From Bryobacterales bacterium KBS 96 (GTDB taxonomy: Bacteria > Acidobacteriota > Terriglobia > Bryobacterales > Bryobacteraceae), in contig KB906767.1 of the NCBI GenBank assembly GCA_000381625.1, forward strand, positions 1,466,629 through 1,530,628: a DNA stretch of 64,000 nucleotides, given 5' to 3'. Of the stretch, positions 18,001 through 26,317 are shown one piece after another. The position numbers and the translations under genes were made by a program. Each line of letters begins with the position of its first letter. The first letter of the stretch is position 1. A model generated the notes under the pieces. That model was not told the DNA's origin. It saw only the letters and a list, made by a program, of their open reading frames with translations, and ran no database searches.

Positions 18001-19293
18001 ATGTTTGAAACTGAAATTAAGAGCTTGGCGCTGGCGGTCCGGCAGGCCGTGGTGGAGCGCAGAGCAACGAAGTCGATCTCCATTCAGAAGCGCGTGCGTG
18101 TTCGACGCCGTGACTTGAACCTCCAGTATCGTGATGATCTTTCTTTCGCTTACTTCGAGCCCGAACGAATCGAGTGTGAGCTTTGGAACCCACAAGATTT
18201 TCAAACCTTTTTAAATTCAATTCATCGAGACTGTGCAGAGTTTGGGCGTGTAGTTGGCGCCGTCGGATCTAAAGCAGTTTTGGTCGAAAACTTTGTGCGC
18301 TCCTTGTCCATTGCGAGTCTTCAGGGACTCGATGACGAAGAGTTCCAAGCGCAGATCAATGCTCTGTGCTGCGAACTTGAGGGGAAGCCACTGCCCGTCA
18401 AGGTGACGGCCTTCATTGACGGCTTGTCCGTCGCCGAATCACCGCTGCAAATATCCGACTTCATTACGCTGCGCAAGCCGGTGTCGGGAGACTTGGCTGA
18501 ACACGTTTTCATTGATGAATATGGCGGGGTCTCTTTTCCGACGAGCGAGACTTGGTTTCGATTAGTCGGTGAGTTTACGTTCCATACGGTCAACACTGGA
18601 GAAGCGCAGCGTAAATTTCTTCGAACAATTGAGGCCCTTCGACTCTATCGCTTCGGTGGTGTGGCCACCAACAAATATGGAATCATCTCTAGGCACATCG
18701 CGTCGGGCGGATTGCTATTCAGCCCCCAAAGGCATAGCCGATTCCACTACACGCTAGGCGACGGTGACGTAAAAGCGTTGTCTCAATTTCTCAAGGACAT
18801 CGTTCCCCTTATTGACGATCCACTCCAAATGGATCAAGCAACCACGGATATCGGAATCGCACACGCGCGCTACGTAGATGCACTGTTTCAAAGTGGCGGG
18901 AATGAGAGGGTCATCACCTCCTTGATGACCGCGCTTGAGGCCATTTTCCTGAGAAACGAACCCGAGCTGACGCATCGATTGGCCCAGCGAGTCGCGATGT
19001 TTCTTAAACTCCTTGGCACGCAGCTCGATGCTAAAACAACTTATGGGAATGTTGCAACGGGTTACAAGATTCGATCTACTTTCATTCACGGCTCGGCCGT
19101 GAAGGGTAAGCACCAACCGCAGGCGGCGGCTCTGGTTCCAGTGCTTGGACAATATACACGCGAATGTGTGCTAGCTCGATTGCAAGACACCTTACCCAAA
19201 AATGAGTTACTTGCGACCCTTGACGAAGCTATGGTTGACAGTCCGACGGCGCATGAGCTGCGTGATCATTTGAGATCTATTATCCACAAATGA
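18001..19293 (+). CDS. Second large protein with C-terminal ApeA-like HEPN domain, candidate defence protein
   Basis: 430 residues. The C-terminal part reads RVITSLMTALEAIFLRNEPE, LTHRLAQRVAMFLKLLG and GYKIRSTFIHGSAVKG. Arg358 and His363 form an Rx4H motif following the same ALEA...L-x-x-R-x-A helix seen in the protein at 16098. The N-terminal 270 residues differ from that neighbour in sequence, so the two share the effector-like domain but not the presumed sensor. The start ATG 18001 has only a weak purine-rich site upstream. It is followed after 65 bases by the DUF3800 gene. Function inferred from domain and context. Confidence 0.7.
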   Translation: MFETEIKSLALAVRQAVVERRATKSISIQKRVRVRRRDLNLQYRDDLSFAYFEPERIECELWNPQDFQTFLNSIHRDCAEFGRVVGAVGSKAVLVENFVRSLSIASLQGLDDEEFQAQINALCCELEGKPLPVKVTAFIDGLSVAESPLQISDFITLRKPVSGDLAEHVFIDEYGGVSFPTSETWFRLVGEFTFHTVNTGEAQRKFLRTIEALRLYRFGGVATNKYGIISRHIASGGLLFSPQRHSRFHYTLGDGDVKALSQFLKDIVPLIDDPLQMDQATTDIGIAHARYVDALFQSGGNERVITSLMTALEAIFLRNEPELTHRLAQRVAMFLKLLGTQLDAKTTYGNVATGYKIRSTFIHGSAVKGKHQPQAAALVPVLGQYTRECVLARLQDTLPKNELLATLDEAMVDSPTAHELRDHLRSIIHK

Positions 19294-19358
19294 GATCCCC
19301 TGCCTTCATTTCCGATTGAAGCACCGGATGATGTGGAGAGTATCTTATTGTTAGTGCG

Positions 19359-20396
19359 ATGAATATTTATATTGACGAAGCAGGGGCTTTCGTTCCGCCC
19401 AGCGGAAACCGGAGGTACTCTCTTGTGCTCGCTCTAATCGTTCCAAGTGCTGCTCAACCCGAGCTGTTTTATCAATTTCTACGGCTTCGGGACGCTTGGC
19501 CGCGCCAGGCGGTCGAAATAAAGGGAAGCAAGCTTGATGAGGCGCAAACCGCCCAAGTAATTAGCCTTTTGGCCAGCCACGGTAGCATCGCCGAATACTA
19601 TGCCATTGATATGGTCTTTCATCCGAATGACGTCATTGATGAACTCAAGGAACGCCAGGCAGCCGCAATCACAGCGAACCTCACCAGTGAACACAGTGGG
19701 CAGGTCGTTAGGACGGCCCACGATGATGCCAATGCTATTCGCAGTCTGGCCAACCCACTATTTGTGCAAGCTTTTATGTGTATCCAACTTGTCCTAGACA
19801 TGCTTGACATTTTGATCAACTGGTTCGCTCAACGCCGGCCGGAGGAACTCGAACGATTCGCATGGATAATCGATCGGAAGGATCAGACCGAGACTCGAAT
19901 GGAGAGGCTTTGGTCTACGCTGATGATGCCCATCGGTGAGTCACGCAGTGCAAAGCAGCCGTACGCTCGAGTGCATGGTTTCGATTATACCTACTTTGCC
20001 AAATTTGAAGTTGATGAGACAACGGCGACTGAAGAGATGAAACGCCACGCTAGCTGGATTAGAAAGACACTTTTGGAAAGCCAAGCGCGCCCTTTGCGAT
20101 TCATCGACGCAAAACGAATATGGACGGAAGAACGCATGTTTGAAGATTCCAAAAATAGTCTTGGATTACAGCTTGCAGATATTGTTGCCACAACTTTATG
20201 CCGCGCCTTGAATGGGAATCTTCAGCAGTCCGGATGGAAGCCGCTCTCGCGGCTCCTTATTCGGAAGGGGACGGCGCCCTTTCTCCAGCTCGGTAAGGCT
20301 GCAGGCGGGCGGCATGCGCCGCTCGAGCGGCGAGCTGCGGGTGTCTGGCGAATTCTTCACACAAATTCGCTTGAGATGATACGCGACTCGATTTAA
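19359..20396 (+). CDS. DUF3800 protein, RNase H-like fold
   Basis: 345 residues. It opens with MNIYIDEAG, the first acidic motif of DUF3800 (Y-I/V-D-E-S/A-G), whose fold is predicted to be RNase H-like. WIIDRKD near residue 170 and LGLQLADIVATTLCRAL near residue 270 are the second and third conserved blocks. DUF3800 genes occur frequently in mobile elements and defence islands; their activity is not established. Lying 65 bases after an HEPN-protein gene on the same strand, it may complete a three-gene cassette. The C-terminal 80 residues are basic. Confidence 0.8.
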   Translation: MNIYIDEAGAFVPPSGNRRYSLVLALIVPSAAQPELFYQFLRLRDAWPRQAVEIKGSKLDEAQTAQVISLLASHGSIAEYYAIDMVFHPNDVIDELKERQAAAITANLTSEHSGQVVRTAHDDANAIRSLANPLFVQAFMCIQLVLDMLDILINWFAQRRPEELERFAWIIDRKDQTETRMERLWSTLMMPIGESRSAKQPYARVHGFDYTYFAKFEVDETTATEEMKRHASWIRKTLLESQARPLRFIDAKRIWTEERMFEDSKNSLGLQLADIVATTLCRALNGNLQQSGWKPLSRLLIRKGTAPFLQLGKAAGGRHAPLERRAAGVWRILHTNSLEMIRDSI

Positions 20397-20899
20397 TCGC
20401 TTATCGGCAAGCCATGCATAAACAAGTGCTTACGTGCGAGTGAAACGGATGAATCCTCACGCAACGACCATGGAGCAAGTCAGTGGTGTAGTCTCGATTA
20501 CCGGCGGCGCGGAATGGCAGCTTCGGGATTCAAACTCCCGGCCATGTGGGTTCGACCCACCTCCAGCACAAAAAACGACTGCCTGTTCGGCAACAAACGA
20601 GACTATAGTTAAGACCGCAGGCCTGAATAGTGTCCGTTTGGGCGACTGTCACGTTTTCCCGTTCTCCCACGTCAGTTTTCTTCCGTTGGCAGGGAGTTCT
20701 CCCGCCGGCCCGAACGGCTATGTTCCAGAATAGAGCTGGAAACAGGTAAATCCGCGCTGGCGGGCCGAACCGTTGCTTGCCTCCCTCCTGTCACATAGTC
20801 CTGAACTAGGAGGCGGTCGTAATGGCGTCACCAACTCTGGACGAAGGATTTTTTGATTTACGGGGCAGGTCTCTCTTCGAGACGAAGACTATCACGGAC
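20397..20899. other. Intergenic stretch with tRNA-like hairpins
   Basis: No gene is supported. Around 20524-20568 lies a run of tRNA-like arms, described separately. A hairpin-like GGGAGTTCTCCCGCCGG lies near 20693. The short plus-strand frame 20434-20733 crosses the tRNA-like arms and is not convincing. Confidence 0.35.
20524..20568 (+). other. tRNA-like 3' half, degenerate
   Basis: A perfect 5-bp stem with a 7-base loop (CGGGA TTCAAAC TCCCG, 20524-20540) resembles an anticodon arm with T33 and anticodon CAA. A 5-base variable-size spacer follows, then GTGGG TTCGA CCCAC (20546-20560), a T-arm whose loop is two bases short, and CTCCAGCA. No matching 5' acceptor or D arm is present. It looks like a decayed tRNA 3' half, perhaps a scar of tRNA-targeted integration. 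Confidence 0.3.
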
Positions 20900-21130
20900 C
20901 GGAAGCGTTGGAATTTGAAAATGAGTCTGAGCAGGTTTCGATTGCCTGAGGCCCACGTGGGGATTGGTCACCTTGATGCGCCGCTTCGCTTACACACGCA
21001 ATGCCGATGGTGATGGGCAGGCGATAGCAAAGTGGCAACAGATGTTGGACGACCCAGTGCGTTCGGCTGTGCCTACTTTTGTGCCTACTTTTGTCCGAAG
21101 CCATCCGAAACGGCATCAAGTACCAGAACT
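20900..21130 (+). pseudogene. C-terminal remnant of a tyrosine recombinase
   Basis: Across neighbouring plus-strand frames the sequence reads AHVGI and then VTLMRRFAYTRNADGDGQ followed by AIAKWQQMLDDP. This resembles the box II region of phage-type integrases, where G-H-x-x-I is followed by T-L-x-R-Y and the tyrosine. The upstream catalytic Arg and most of the gene are missing, and a frameshift separates the two halves. It lies just before a degenerate tRNA-Arg-like sequence, the position an integrase normally has beside its attachment site. The identification rests on short motifs. Confidence 0.4.
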
Positions 21131-21164
21131 ATACGGGCTTTATTTTCTGTCACTTGGCTCATTT

Positions 21165-21235
21165 ACGCCAGGTGGCTTCATGGCGAAATCTGGCTACGAA
21201 CCAGAAGGTCGCATGTTCGAATCGTGCCCGGCGCA
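21165..21235 (+). pseudogene. Degenerate tRNA-Arg-like sequence, anticodon ACG
   Basis: The 3' two thirds fold as a tRNA: anticodon arm TCTGG CTACGAA CCAGA (21189-21205), 5-base variable loop AGGTC, and T arm GCATG TTCGAAT CGTGC (21211-21227), followed by CCGGCGC and A. The total length is 71 bases. Only five of seven acceptor pairs form (ACGCCAG with CCGGCGC), and the D arm does not fold. It is either a decayed tRNA or an element-borne degenerate tRNA. Its position after an integrase remnant fits an old attachment site. Confidence 0.4.
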
Positions 21236-21985
21236 CTTCATAGTCAACAACACGTTAGCGAACACGGGAAATCCCGATGCCATGATTACCAGTCAAGCTG
21301 TGGCATTTATTTTCGACTTGAGTTTGAAGAAACCGGCTGCCGACATCGTTACAGGACCGCCGCATGCGCTTGATTCACCCGCGGCCGGGGCGAGATCGCG
21401 GCTCGTCTCCGTAATTTCAAGTAATCGCGTTGGATCCGCTCTCGTGCGTCTGAGATTCCCCACCGACGGCTCGTTGTGAATGGGACGAGTATGGCCAACT
21501 CTACAAGGTGCCATGCAAACATCATGCAAACACCACAGGCGGAGCCGTTGTTACTGGTTGGACGGTGGCCTTGACGCGCGTCTTTGAAGTCAACCAGTTA
21601 GCACTGGTCGACATCCAACGATATGGCGTGAAACGGGTTCAAATCCCGGCGGCCACTTGGCGATGTTCTTTAGACCGTCTCTTCTTCGTCACGAGCGAGC
21701 GGAAAGCCGGGAGAAGCGCAGGCACGCACACACGATCCGCCGTGAAAAAGCCGCTGAGCGACTGATTTCGCCTACCAGATACGATTATGGCTGTTGTTCA
21801 ATATTTGAGTTGCCCACCGCTCTTACTCGAAATGGCCGAATTGGTTAAGGTTTTGATGCGGCCATCAACACAGTCGCGTGCCCAGTGGCGTTTTGCACAA
21901 CCTCTAGCGCGAGGAAGCCGGGCATCTTGACGTGTGTAGGCGTTCCGGTACTGCTGCGTCTCAGCGCGGAGCTTTAAAATTGGGC
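21236..21985. other. Stretch without supported genes, containing a second tRNA 3'-end-like sequence
   Basis: Near 21633-21657 the sequence ACGGG TTCAAAT CCCGG CGGCCAC has the form of a tRNA T arm (4 of 5 pairs) plus 3' acceptor. A GTGGCC at 21565-21570 could pair with the GGCCAC end, giving a 92-base unit of class II tRNA size, but no good anticodon arm is found. At 21831-21850, GGCCGAATTGGTTAAGG resembles a D arm. Short open frames here are not convincing. Confidence 0.3.
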
Positions 21986-22318
21986 ATGCCCGAACCAGCC
22001 CATCTGCCCGATGAATTTGTAACGAGCCCGCATTTGCTCGTCCGCGATCTCGCTGTGGAATCTTCGGGATGGATCTGGTTCACCGACTTGTACTTCGATG
22101 CCAACCAAAAATGCTGGGTCCGAGGCAAAGGGAAGGTCTATGAAAGGGCGGATTTTACAAAAATTCTGGTGCAACACACCGAACAGGGCTTTGCCATTAC
22201 GCTATCCGAAGATTTCAAGAAAGATTTCAAATGCGCCAACATCGACATGGCGGTCCGACTGCACGAGGACCTGCAGCCCGTCGTTCGGGTACAGACCGTT
22301 GACATGTTTGCTGACTAG
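21986..22318 (+). CDS. Small protein of unknown function, related to the gene at 12079
   Basis: 110 residues from ATG 21986 (MPEPAHLPDEFVTSPHLLVR). RDLAVESSGWIWFTDLYF, VYERADFTKI and HTEQGFAITL align in order with the protein encoded at 12079. The C-terminus is NIDMAVRLHEDLQPVVRVQT. Upstream codons back to 21932 are also open, but their composition is poorer. The paralogues frame the HEPN/DUF3800 region at a distance of ten kilobases. No known domain. Confidence 0.55.
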   Translation: MPEPAHLPDEFVTSPHLLVRDLAVESSGWIWFTDLYFDANQKCWVRGKGKVYERADFTKILVQHTEQGFAITLSEDFKKDFKCANIDMAVRLHEDLQPVVRVQTVDMFAD

Positions 22319-22408
22319 AGTTGATCAAAATGGGGCGGAGCGAAGCTTTTTTCCTGGCAACCCAATTTTGCTTGCTCCGAAGTAACCGAATCGTTTAGGA
22401 TATTCGCC

Positions 22409-22579
22409 ATGGCGAGAAAAACGGCGGCTTCCAAAGGAGCCAGCTTAATGGGCAAACGCAGCTATACTGCCCGGTTAAAGCGCTTCGGCTTAGAACGGCT
22501 TCAAGAAATCGCACGCGAAAACGGAAAGAAGGGCGGGCGTCCGAAGGGAAGCGAGAAGAAGCCAGAGGGCAGGACATGA
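22409..22579 (+). CDS. Small basic protein coupled to the integrase
   Basis: A 56-residue frame (MARKTAASKGASLMGKRSYT ... LQEIARENGKKGGRPKGSEK) starts at ATG 22409. Its stop overlaps the integrase start as ATGA (22576-22579), so the two are translationally coupled. The protein is strongly basic, with an R-L-K-R-F-G-L-E-R helix and a G-G-R-P-K tail like AT-hook or nucleic-acid-binding tails. An accessory factor for integration or excision is plausible from position; no family is certain. Confidence 0.6.
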   Translation: MARKTAASKGASLMGKRSYTARLKRFGLERLQEIARENGKKGGRPKGSEKKPEGRT

Positions 22580-23760
22580 GCGTTTATAGGCCGCAGTACA
22601 GCGACAAGAAGTCTGGTTCGCAGAAGCGCACCAAGACCTGGTACTACAAATTCATTTTTGCTGGCCGCCTCATTAAGGAATCGGCGAAGACAACCTCTAA
22701 GACCGTGGCCAAGGAAGCAGAGAAGCGGCGTCGGCGAGAACTGGAGGAAGGCTTCAACGGCATCGTCGATGCCCGCGACGAGCGGATACGGCCCATTGGT
22801 GAGTTGGCGAAGACGTTCCTGTCTGACTATGCGATCCGACAACCCAAGTCCGCAACGTTCGCCGAACACGCCATTAGGCACGTCACCGAGTCCCTCCGCG
22901 ATTTAATGGCCGTCGATGTCACAGACCGAACGGTCCTGAAGTATCAGACAGACCGCCTGTCCGAAGGCGCGGCACCGAAGACCGTCAACGAAGAAGTCGG
23001 CTTTCTCTTACGCCTTCTGCCGATCGCGCAGGCCGGAGCGATCCGAGCCCAGCTTAAGCAGCAGAAGAAGCTCAAGCTGAAGGTGAACAAACAGGTAGGG
23101 AAGGCGTACTCACCCGAGGAGAAAGCGCAGCTCGTGAATGCCGCGAAGGGTGCTCCCCGCTCTAAGGGAATCCACCTTGTAACCATGCTTGCGCAGCACG
23201 CGGGATTACGGGACAAGGAAATCCGCACTCTTCAATGGAGCGGGTTCGACCTCGTAAAACGCGTCATCACTGTGGGTGAGACGAAAACGGACGCCGGCAC
23301 GGGGCGCACGATCCCAATGAACGAAGACTTATTCGCCGCGGCAGTGGAGTACTCGAAATGGTATGTCGAGCGGTTCAAGGCCGTTCAGCCCGATTGGTAC
23401 GTGTTCCCGACCGGGAAGCCCCGGCCGAACGATCCGACCCGCCCGCAGACATCGCTCAAGACCGCGTGGCGGAACGTTCGGGATAGGGCCAAGGTTGAGG
23501 GACGCTTTCATGATAACCGGCACACGTTTGTTACGGACCTTGCCGAGAGCGGGGCAGGCGATGAGGTAATCCGGGATATGGCCGGGCACGTCTCAAAAGA
23601 CATGCTCAAGCACTACAGCCATATTAGAATGCAGGCGAAACGAAGAGCCGTTGAGGCGCTTCAAGGAAAATCAAGCGCGGCAGAAACCGAGCGGCGGGAG
23701 CCGGCGCAAAATCCAGGAGCGGTGGTACAAGATTCGGTACAAGTCACGCTTGTAAGCTGA
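22576..23760 (+). CDS. Tyrosine recombinase/integrase of the genomic island
   Basis: 394 residues with the complete catalytic set of phage-type integrases: Arg212 (AGLRDKEIRTLQW), Lys237 (ETKTDAG), His312-x-x-Arg315 (FHDNRHTF), His338 (MAGHVSKDM) and nucleophile Tyr347 (LKHYSHIR). The N-terminal 170 residues contain a basic arm-binding part and a core-binding SAM-like domain. The gene ends only 40 bases from the 3' end of a tRNA-Asn gene and points at it. That is the usual position of an integrase whose attachment site is the tRNA 3' end. It should catalyse integration and excision of the DNA to its left. Confidence 0.93.
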   Translation: MSVYRPQYSDKKSGSQKRTKTWYYKFIFAGRLIKESAKTTSKTVAKEAEKRRRRELEEGFNGIVDARDERIRPIGELAKTFLSDYAIRQPKSATFAEHAIRHVTESLRDLMAVDVTDRTVLKYQTDRLSEGAAPKTVNEEVGFLLRLLPIAQAGAIRAQLKQQKKLKLKVNKQVGKAYSPEEKAQLVNAAKGAPRSKGIHLVTMLAQHAGLRDKEIRTLQWSGFDLVKRVITVGETKTDAGTGRTIPMNEDLFAAAVEYSKWYVERFKAVQPDWYVFPTGKPRPNDPTRPQTSLKTAWRNVRDRAKVEGRFHDNRHTFVTDLAESGAGDEVIRDMAGHVSKDMLKHYSHIRMQAKRRAVEALQGKSSAAETERREPAQNPGAVVQDSVQVTLVS

Positions 23761-23797
23761 ATTTTTGGAGGAGTTTTCGCTCGCAAGTGTTTGATTA

Positions 23798-23875
<78 letters not shown>

Positions 23876-23995
23876 GCATCTAGGCGGACGCTGCCAACTG
23901 CATTTGGCAAACGGCGCACTTGTATAGCCACATTAAACCACACCGCTTGGGCACGATGTCAAATTCGATCCGCGGAGCCGCCCAGGCGAGGCTTT

Positions 23996-25168
23996 TCAGA
24001 GTGCGGCAGGTGTTGCCAGCGCCGGCTCAGCAATTTTCGCACGCCCCGTCCGCGGCATTCCTGTTCGCCGGCTGCGTCGCTTCAATCCAGTTCGCTTGCG
24101 GAGCGTGACGCCTGCCGTTTTCGGAATGGATTCGCGCAGCAACGCAAGCGCAGCCACTTCCTCCGCCTTCAAATCCTCCGATTTGGTTTCGATCGCATCG
24201 CCATAAATTCGGAACAGCGTTCCATTCTCGTAGGCCTCGATCACGGCTGGGTGGATGTAATACTTTTTGCAAGTCGCCGGGCGGTTACCCAGCGCTTCAG
24301 CCACTCTCTTGACGACGTCCACTACGCCGCGTTTTGCTTCGGCCGCGGAAGCCGCGGGGCCATTGTCGTAAAAGAAGCGCGCGGCAAGACAGGTTCCGTT
24401 CCAGGTGCGGAAATCTTTGGCCGTGAAATCGGCCTGCAATATCTCGCGCAGGTATTCATTCACGTCTCCCGAATGAATACTGCTGCGCGTTCCCGCATCG
24501 TCGATGTATTGAAACAACTCGTAGCCCGGAATGCACTGGCATTGCCGCACAACTCTGGCGAGCCGCGAATCCTTCAGGGCAATGTCGTGGACCTTCCCGC
24601 TTTTGCCGCGAAAGTGAAAGCGCATTTCCCGGCCAAAAATAGTAACATGCCGGCTCTTTAGCGTTGTCAATCCAAACGAGCCATTCTCGCTCGCGTATTC
24701 CTCGTTGCCAACACGGATGGATGTCGTTTCGAGCAGGCGCACGACGGCCGCCAGCACTTTCTTGCGCGGGATGCCATCTATCGCAAGATCCGTCTTCATG
24801 CCGGCGCGCAATGCGGGCAGAGCCTCGCCGAATGCAATCAGCCGCGCGAACTTGTTCTCATCCCGAATCTGCCGGTACAAGGGGTGATAGCGGTATTGTT
24901 TGCGGCCCCGCGCATCGCGCCCCACCGCCTGTATATGGCTCGACGGATCGGAACTGATCCACACATTCGTCCATGCCGGCGGGATCACCAACGATCGGAT
25001 GCGGCGCAGAATCGCACGATCTTTGACCGGCCGGGCGTCCACGTCCACGTAACAGAAGCCGCGGCCCGCTCTTCTCCGCATCAGCCCGATCCCCTCCGGT
25101 GAAGAATAGTGAAGCCCCGCCAGCTTGGCTGCTGTGTACGGGTCCTGTGCCGTCGAATCCCTGTGCAT
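23996..25168 (-). CDS. DNA topoisomerase IB, bacterial type
   Basis: 390 residues, typical of bacterial/poxvirus-like type IB enzymes that relax supercoils through a 3'-phosphotyrosine. The N-terminal IPPAWTNVWISSD and the GRDARGRKQYRYHPLYRQ stretch are family hallmarks. ETTSIRVGNEEYASENGSFG and FRGKSGKVHDIALKD belong to the catalytic core. KDFRTWNGTCLAA carries the catalytic Arg/Lys region, and the nucleophile is Tyr304 in CKKYYIHPAV. The last 60 residues are a basic tail. It is the first gene outside the island beyond tRNA-Asn. Confidence 0.93.
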   Translation of the reverse strand: MHRDSTAQDPYTAAKLAGLHYSSPEGIGLMRRRAGRGFCYVDVDARPVKDRAILRRIRSLVIPPAWTNVWISSDPSSHIQAVGRDARGRKQYRYHPLYRQIRDENKFARLIAFGEALPALRAGMKTDLAIDGIPRKKVLAAVVRLLETTSIRVGNEEYASENGSFGLTTLKSRHVTIFGREMRFHFRGKSGKVHDIALKDSRLARVVRQCQCIPGYELFQYIDDAGTRSSIHSGDVNEYLREILQADFTAKDFRTWNGTCLAARFFYDNGPAASAAEAKRGVVDVVKRVAEALGNRPATCKKYYIHPAVIEAYENGTLFRIYGDAIETKSEDLKAEEVAALALLRESIPKTAGVTLRKRTGLKRRSRRTGMPRTGRAKIAEPALATPAAL

Positions 25169-25342
25169 CAGTTTTGTTTCCCTGGCGCGCGGCTGGTCGA
25201 AAGCCGATCAGCGGCTTCCGATATTTAGATGTGCACAAGGCGAGATTGGTGTCGTCCGGTGGACAGAAGCCGATCCAAGCAAGGCCAATGCAGGGAAGCA
25301 CGAGTTGGACAAATAAGTATGCCGAGGCTGTAACTAACCCGC

Positions 25343-25912
25343 CTATATCGAACCGGCGCGCGAGGTAGGCTTATTGCTTTTGGCGTAGTCGGCTCCGGCC
25401 TCATTGGCCGATGCAATGTTCTCTCCGCCAGTGCGCGCCATAATTTCTTTTGCGCGCTTCACCCATTCGGAGTCGTCGCAGTGCACAGATATGAGTATGC
25501 CCCCGCTCCGAATCCGGCCCTCGTACCGCTTCGCTTCGTACTCGGGAATGCCCATTCCAATCAGCGCGCCGGCGACTCCGCCCACCACGCCGCCAACACC
25601 CACGCCCGTCAGAAGAGCGAGGATCGGCCCCGCGGCAATCAGCGGCCCGACGCCCGGAATTGCGAGCATGCCGACGCCGGCGAGCCACCCTAATGCGCCG
25701 CCGACCACGACCCCGGTGCTTGCGCCGGTTACCGCGCCTTCGGGCGCTTTGGTCCCTTTCTCATGCGCGAAATCCTTCGTTCCCTGGTTGTCGGGAAGAA
25801 GAGCGGAAATGTCTTCCGTTCTAAAGCCATTGGTTCGCAGGTTATCCACCGCCTCTTCCGCGGCGGGAACCGTTGCATAAATACCGAAAACCGCTGTATT
25901 TTTGCCAGCCAT
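25343..25912 (-). CDS. General-stress-protein-like protein with glycine-rich hydrophobic core
   Basis: 189 residues. It begins AVFGIYATVPAAEEAVDNLR, the N-terminal ferredoxin-like fold of the YflT/general stress protein 17M group. Two long Gly/Ala-rich hydrophobic stretches follow (VVVGGALGWLAGVGMLAIPG, and LLTGVGVGGVVGGVAGALIG), of the glycine-zipper type likely to insert in membranes. The C-terminal part, GGILISVHCDDSEWVKRAKE, completes the domain. It is 36 bases upstream-side of the BON-domain gene on the same strand, suggesting an envelope or osmotic stress pair. Confidence 0.75.
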   Translation of the reverse strand: MAGKNTAVFGIYATVPAAEEAVDNLRTNGFRTEDISALLPDNQGTKDFAHEKGTKAPEGAVTGASTGVVVGGALGWLAGVGMLAIPGVGPLIAAGPILALLTGVGVGGVVGGVAGALIGMGIPEYEAKRYEGRIRSGGILISVHCDDSEWVKRAKEIMARTGGENIASANEAGADYAKSNKPTSRAGSI

Positions 25913-25948
25913 AGATTAGTCCTCCTGTTGCTGTTCGTGAACAGCCGC

Positions 25949-26317
25949 TCACTTGCGCTTCACAGTCAGCAAATCACGCACCGCGTTTGCGCCTGCAATC
26001 TGCTCGGCCTTCTGTAGCACCGAAATTTTTTCCTGGTCGGAATCGACCTCTCCTCTCAATGTCACGGAGCCGTTCCGAACGATAATCTTTACGTTGTGGG
26101 CGCTCGTCGAAAGATTCTTGTCGCTGACAATCGCCTTACGAATTCGCGCGGCAAGGCGCACATCGGAGCTGTTGTTCTTCTGGTCGCCGGCAGTGGGAGC
26201 GTCCTGTGCTTGCGCTTCGTTCGAACTGTTCCGCGCAAACAGAAAGCTCCCTGGGAGGGCGACGTACAACGTACTGCAAACGAAAACGAGCGATAGTGTC
26301 GAGCGCCGAAGAGCCAT
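25949..26317 (-). CDS. Secreted BON-domain protein
   Basis: 122 residues from ATG 26317, chosen because MALRRSTLSLVFVCSTLYVA is a proper signal peptide; a start at 26383 would place it internally. After a short polar linker, residues from about 50 form one BON domain (RLAARIRKAIVSDKNLSTSA, NVKIIVRNGSVTLRGEVDS, AGANAVRDLLTVKR). BON domains bind phospholipid or envelope components, as in the OsmY family. Likely periplasmic. The 326-base region to the divergent gene at 26644 should contain both promoters, but I could not assign boxes. Confidence 0.85.
   Translation of the reverse strand: MALRRSTLSLVFVCSTLYVALPGSFLFARNSSNEAQAQDAPTAGDQKNNSSDVRLAARIRKAIVSDKNLSTSAHNVKIIVRNGSVTLRGEVDSDQEKISVLQKAEQIAGANAVRDLLTVKRK

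Noticed and set aside
21565-21656. A complete 92-base class II tRNA
   Set aside because: The acceptor ends GTGGCC/GGCCAC pair and a T arm is present, but no acceptable anticodon arm exists, so it is only listed as tRNA-like sequence.
8480-22400. Left attachment site of the tRNA-Asn island
   Set aside because: I searched by eye for a repeat of the tRNA-Asn 3' end (CTCCTCAGGTAGGACTCG) to the left and saw none; it may be beyond the window or degenerate.
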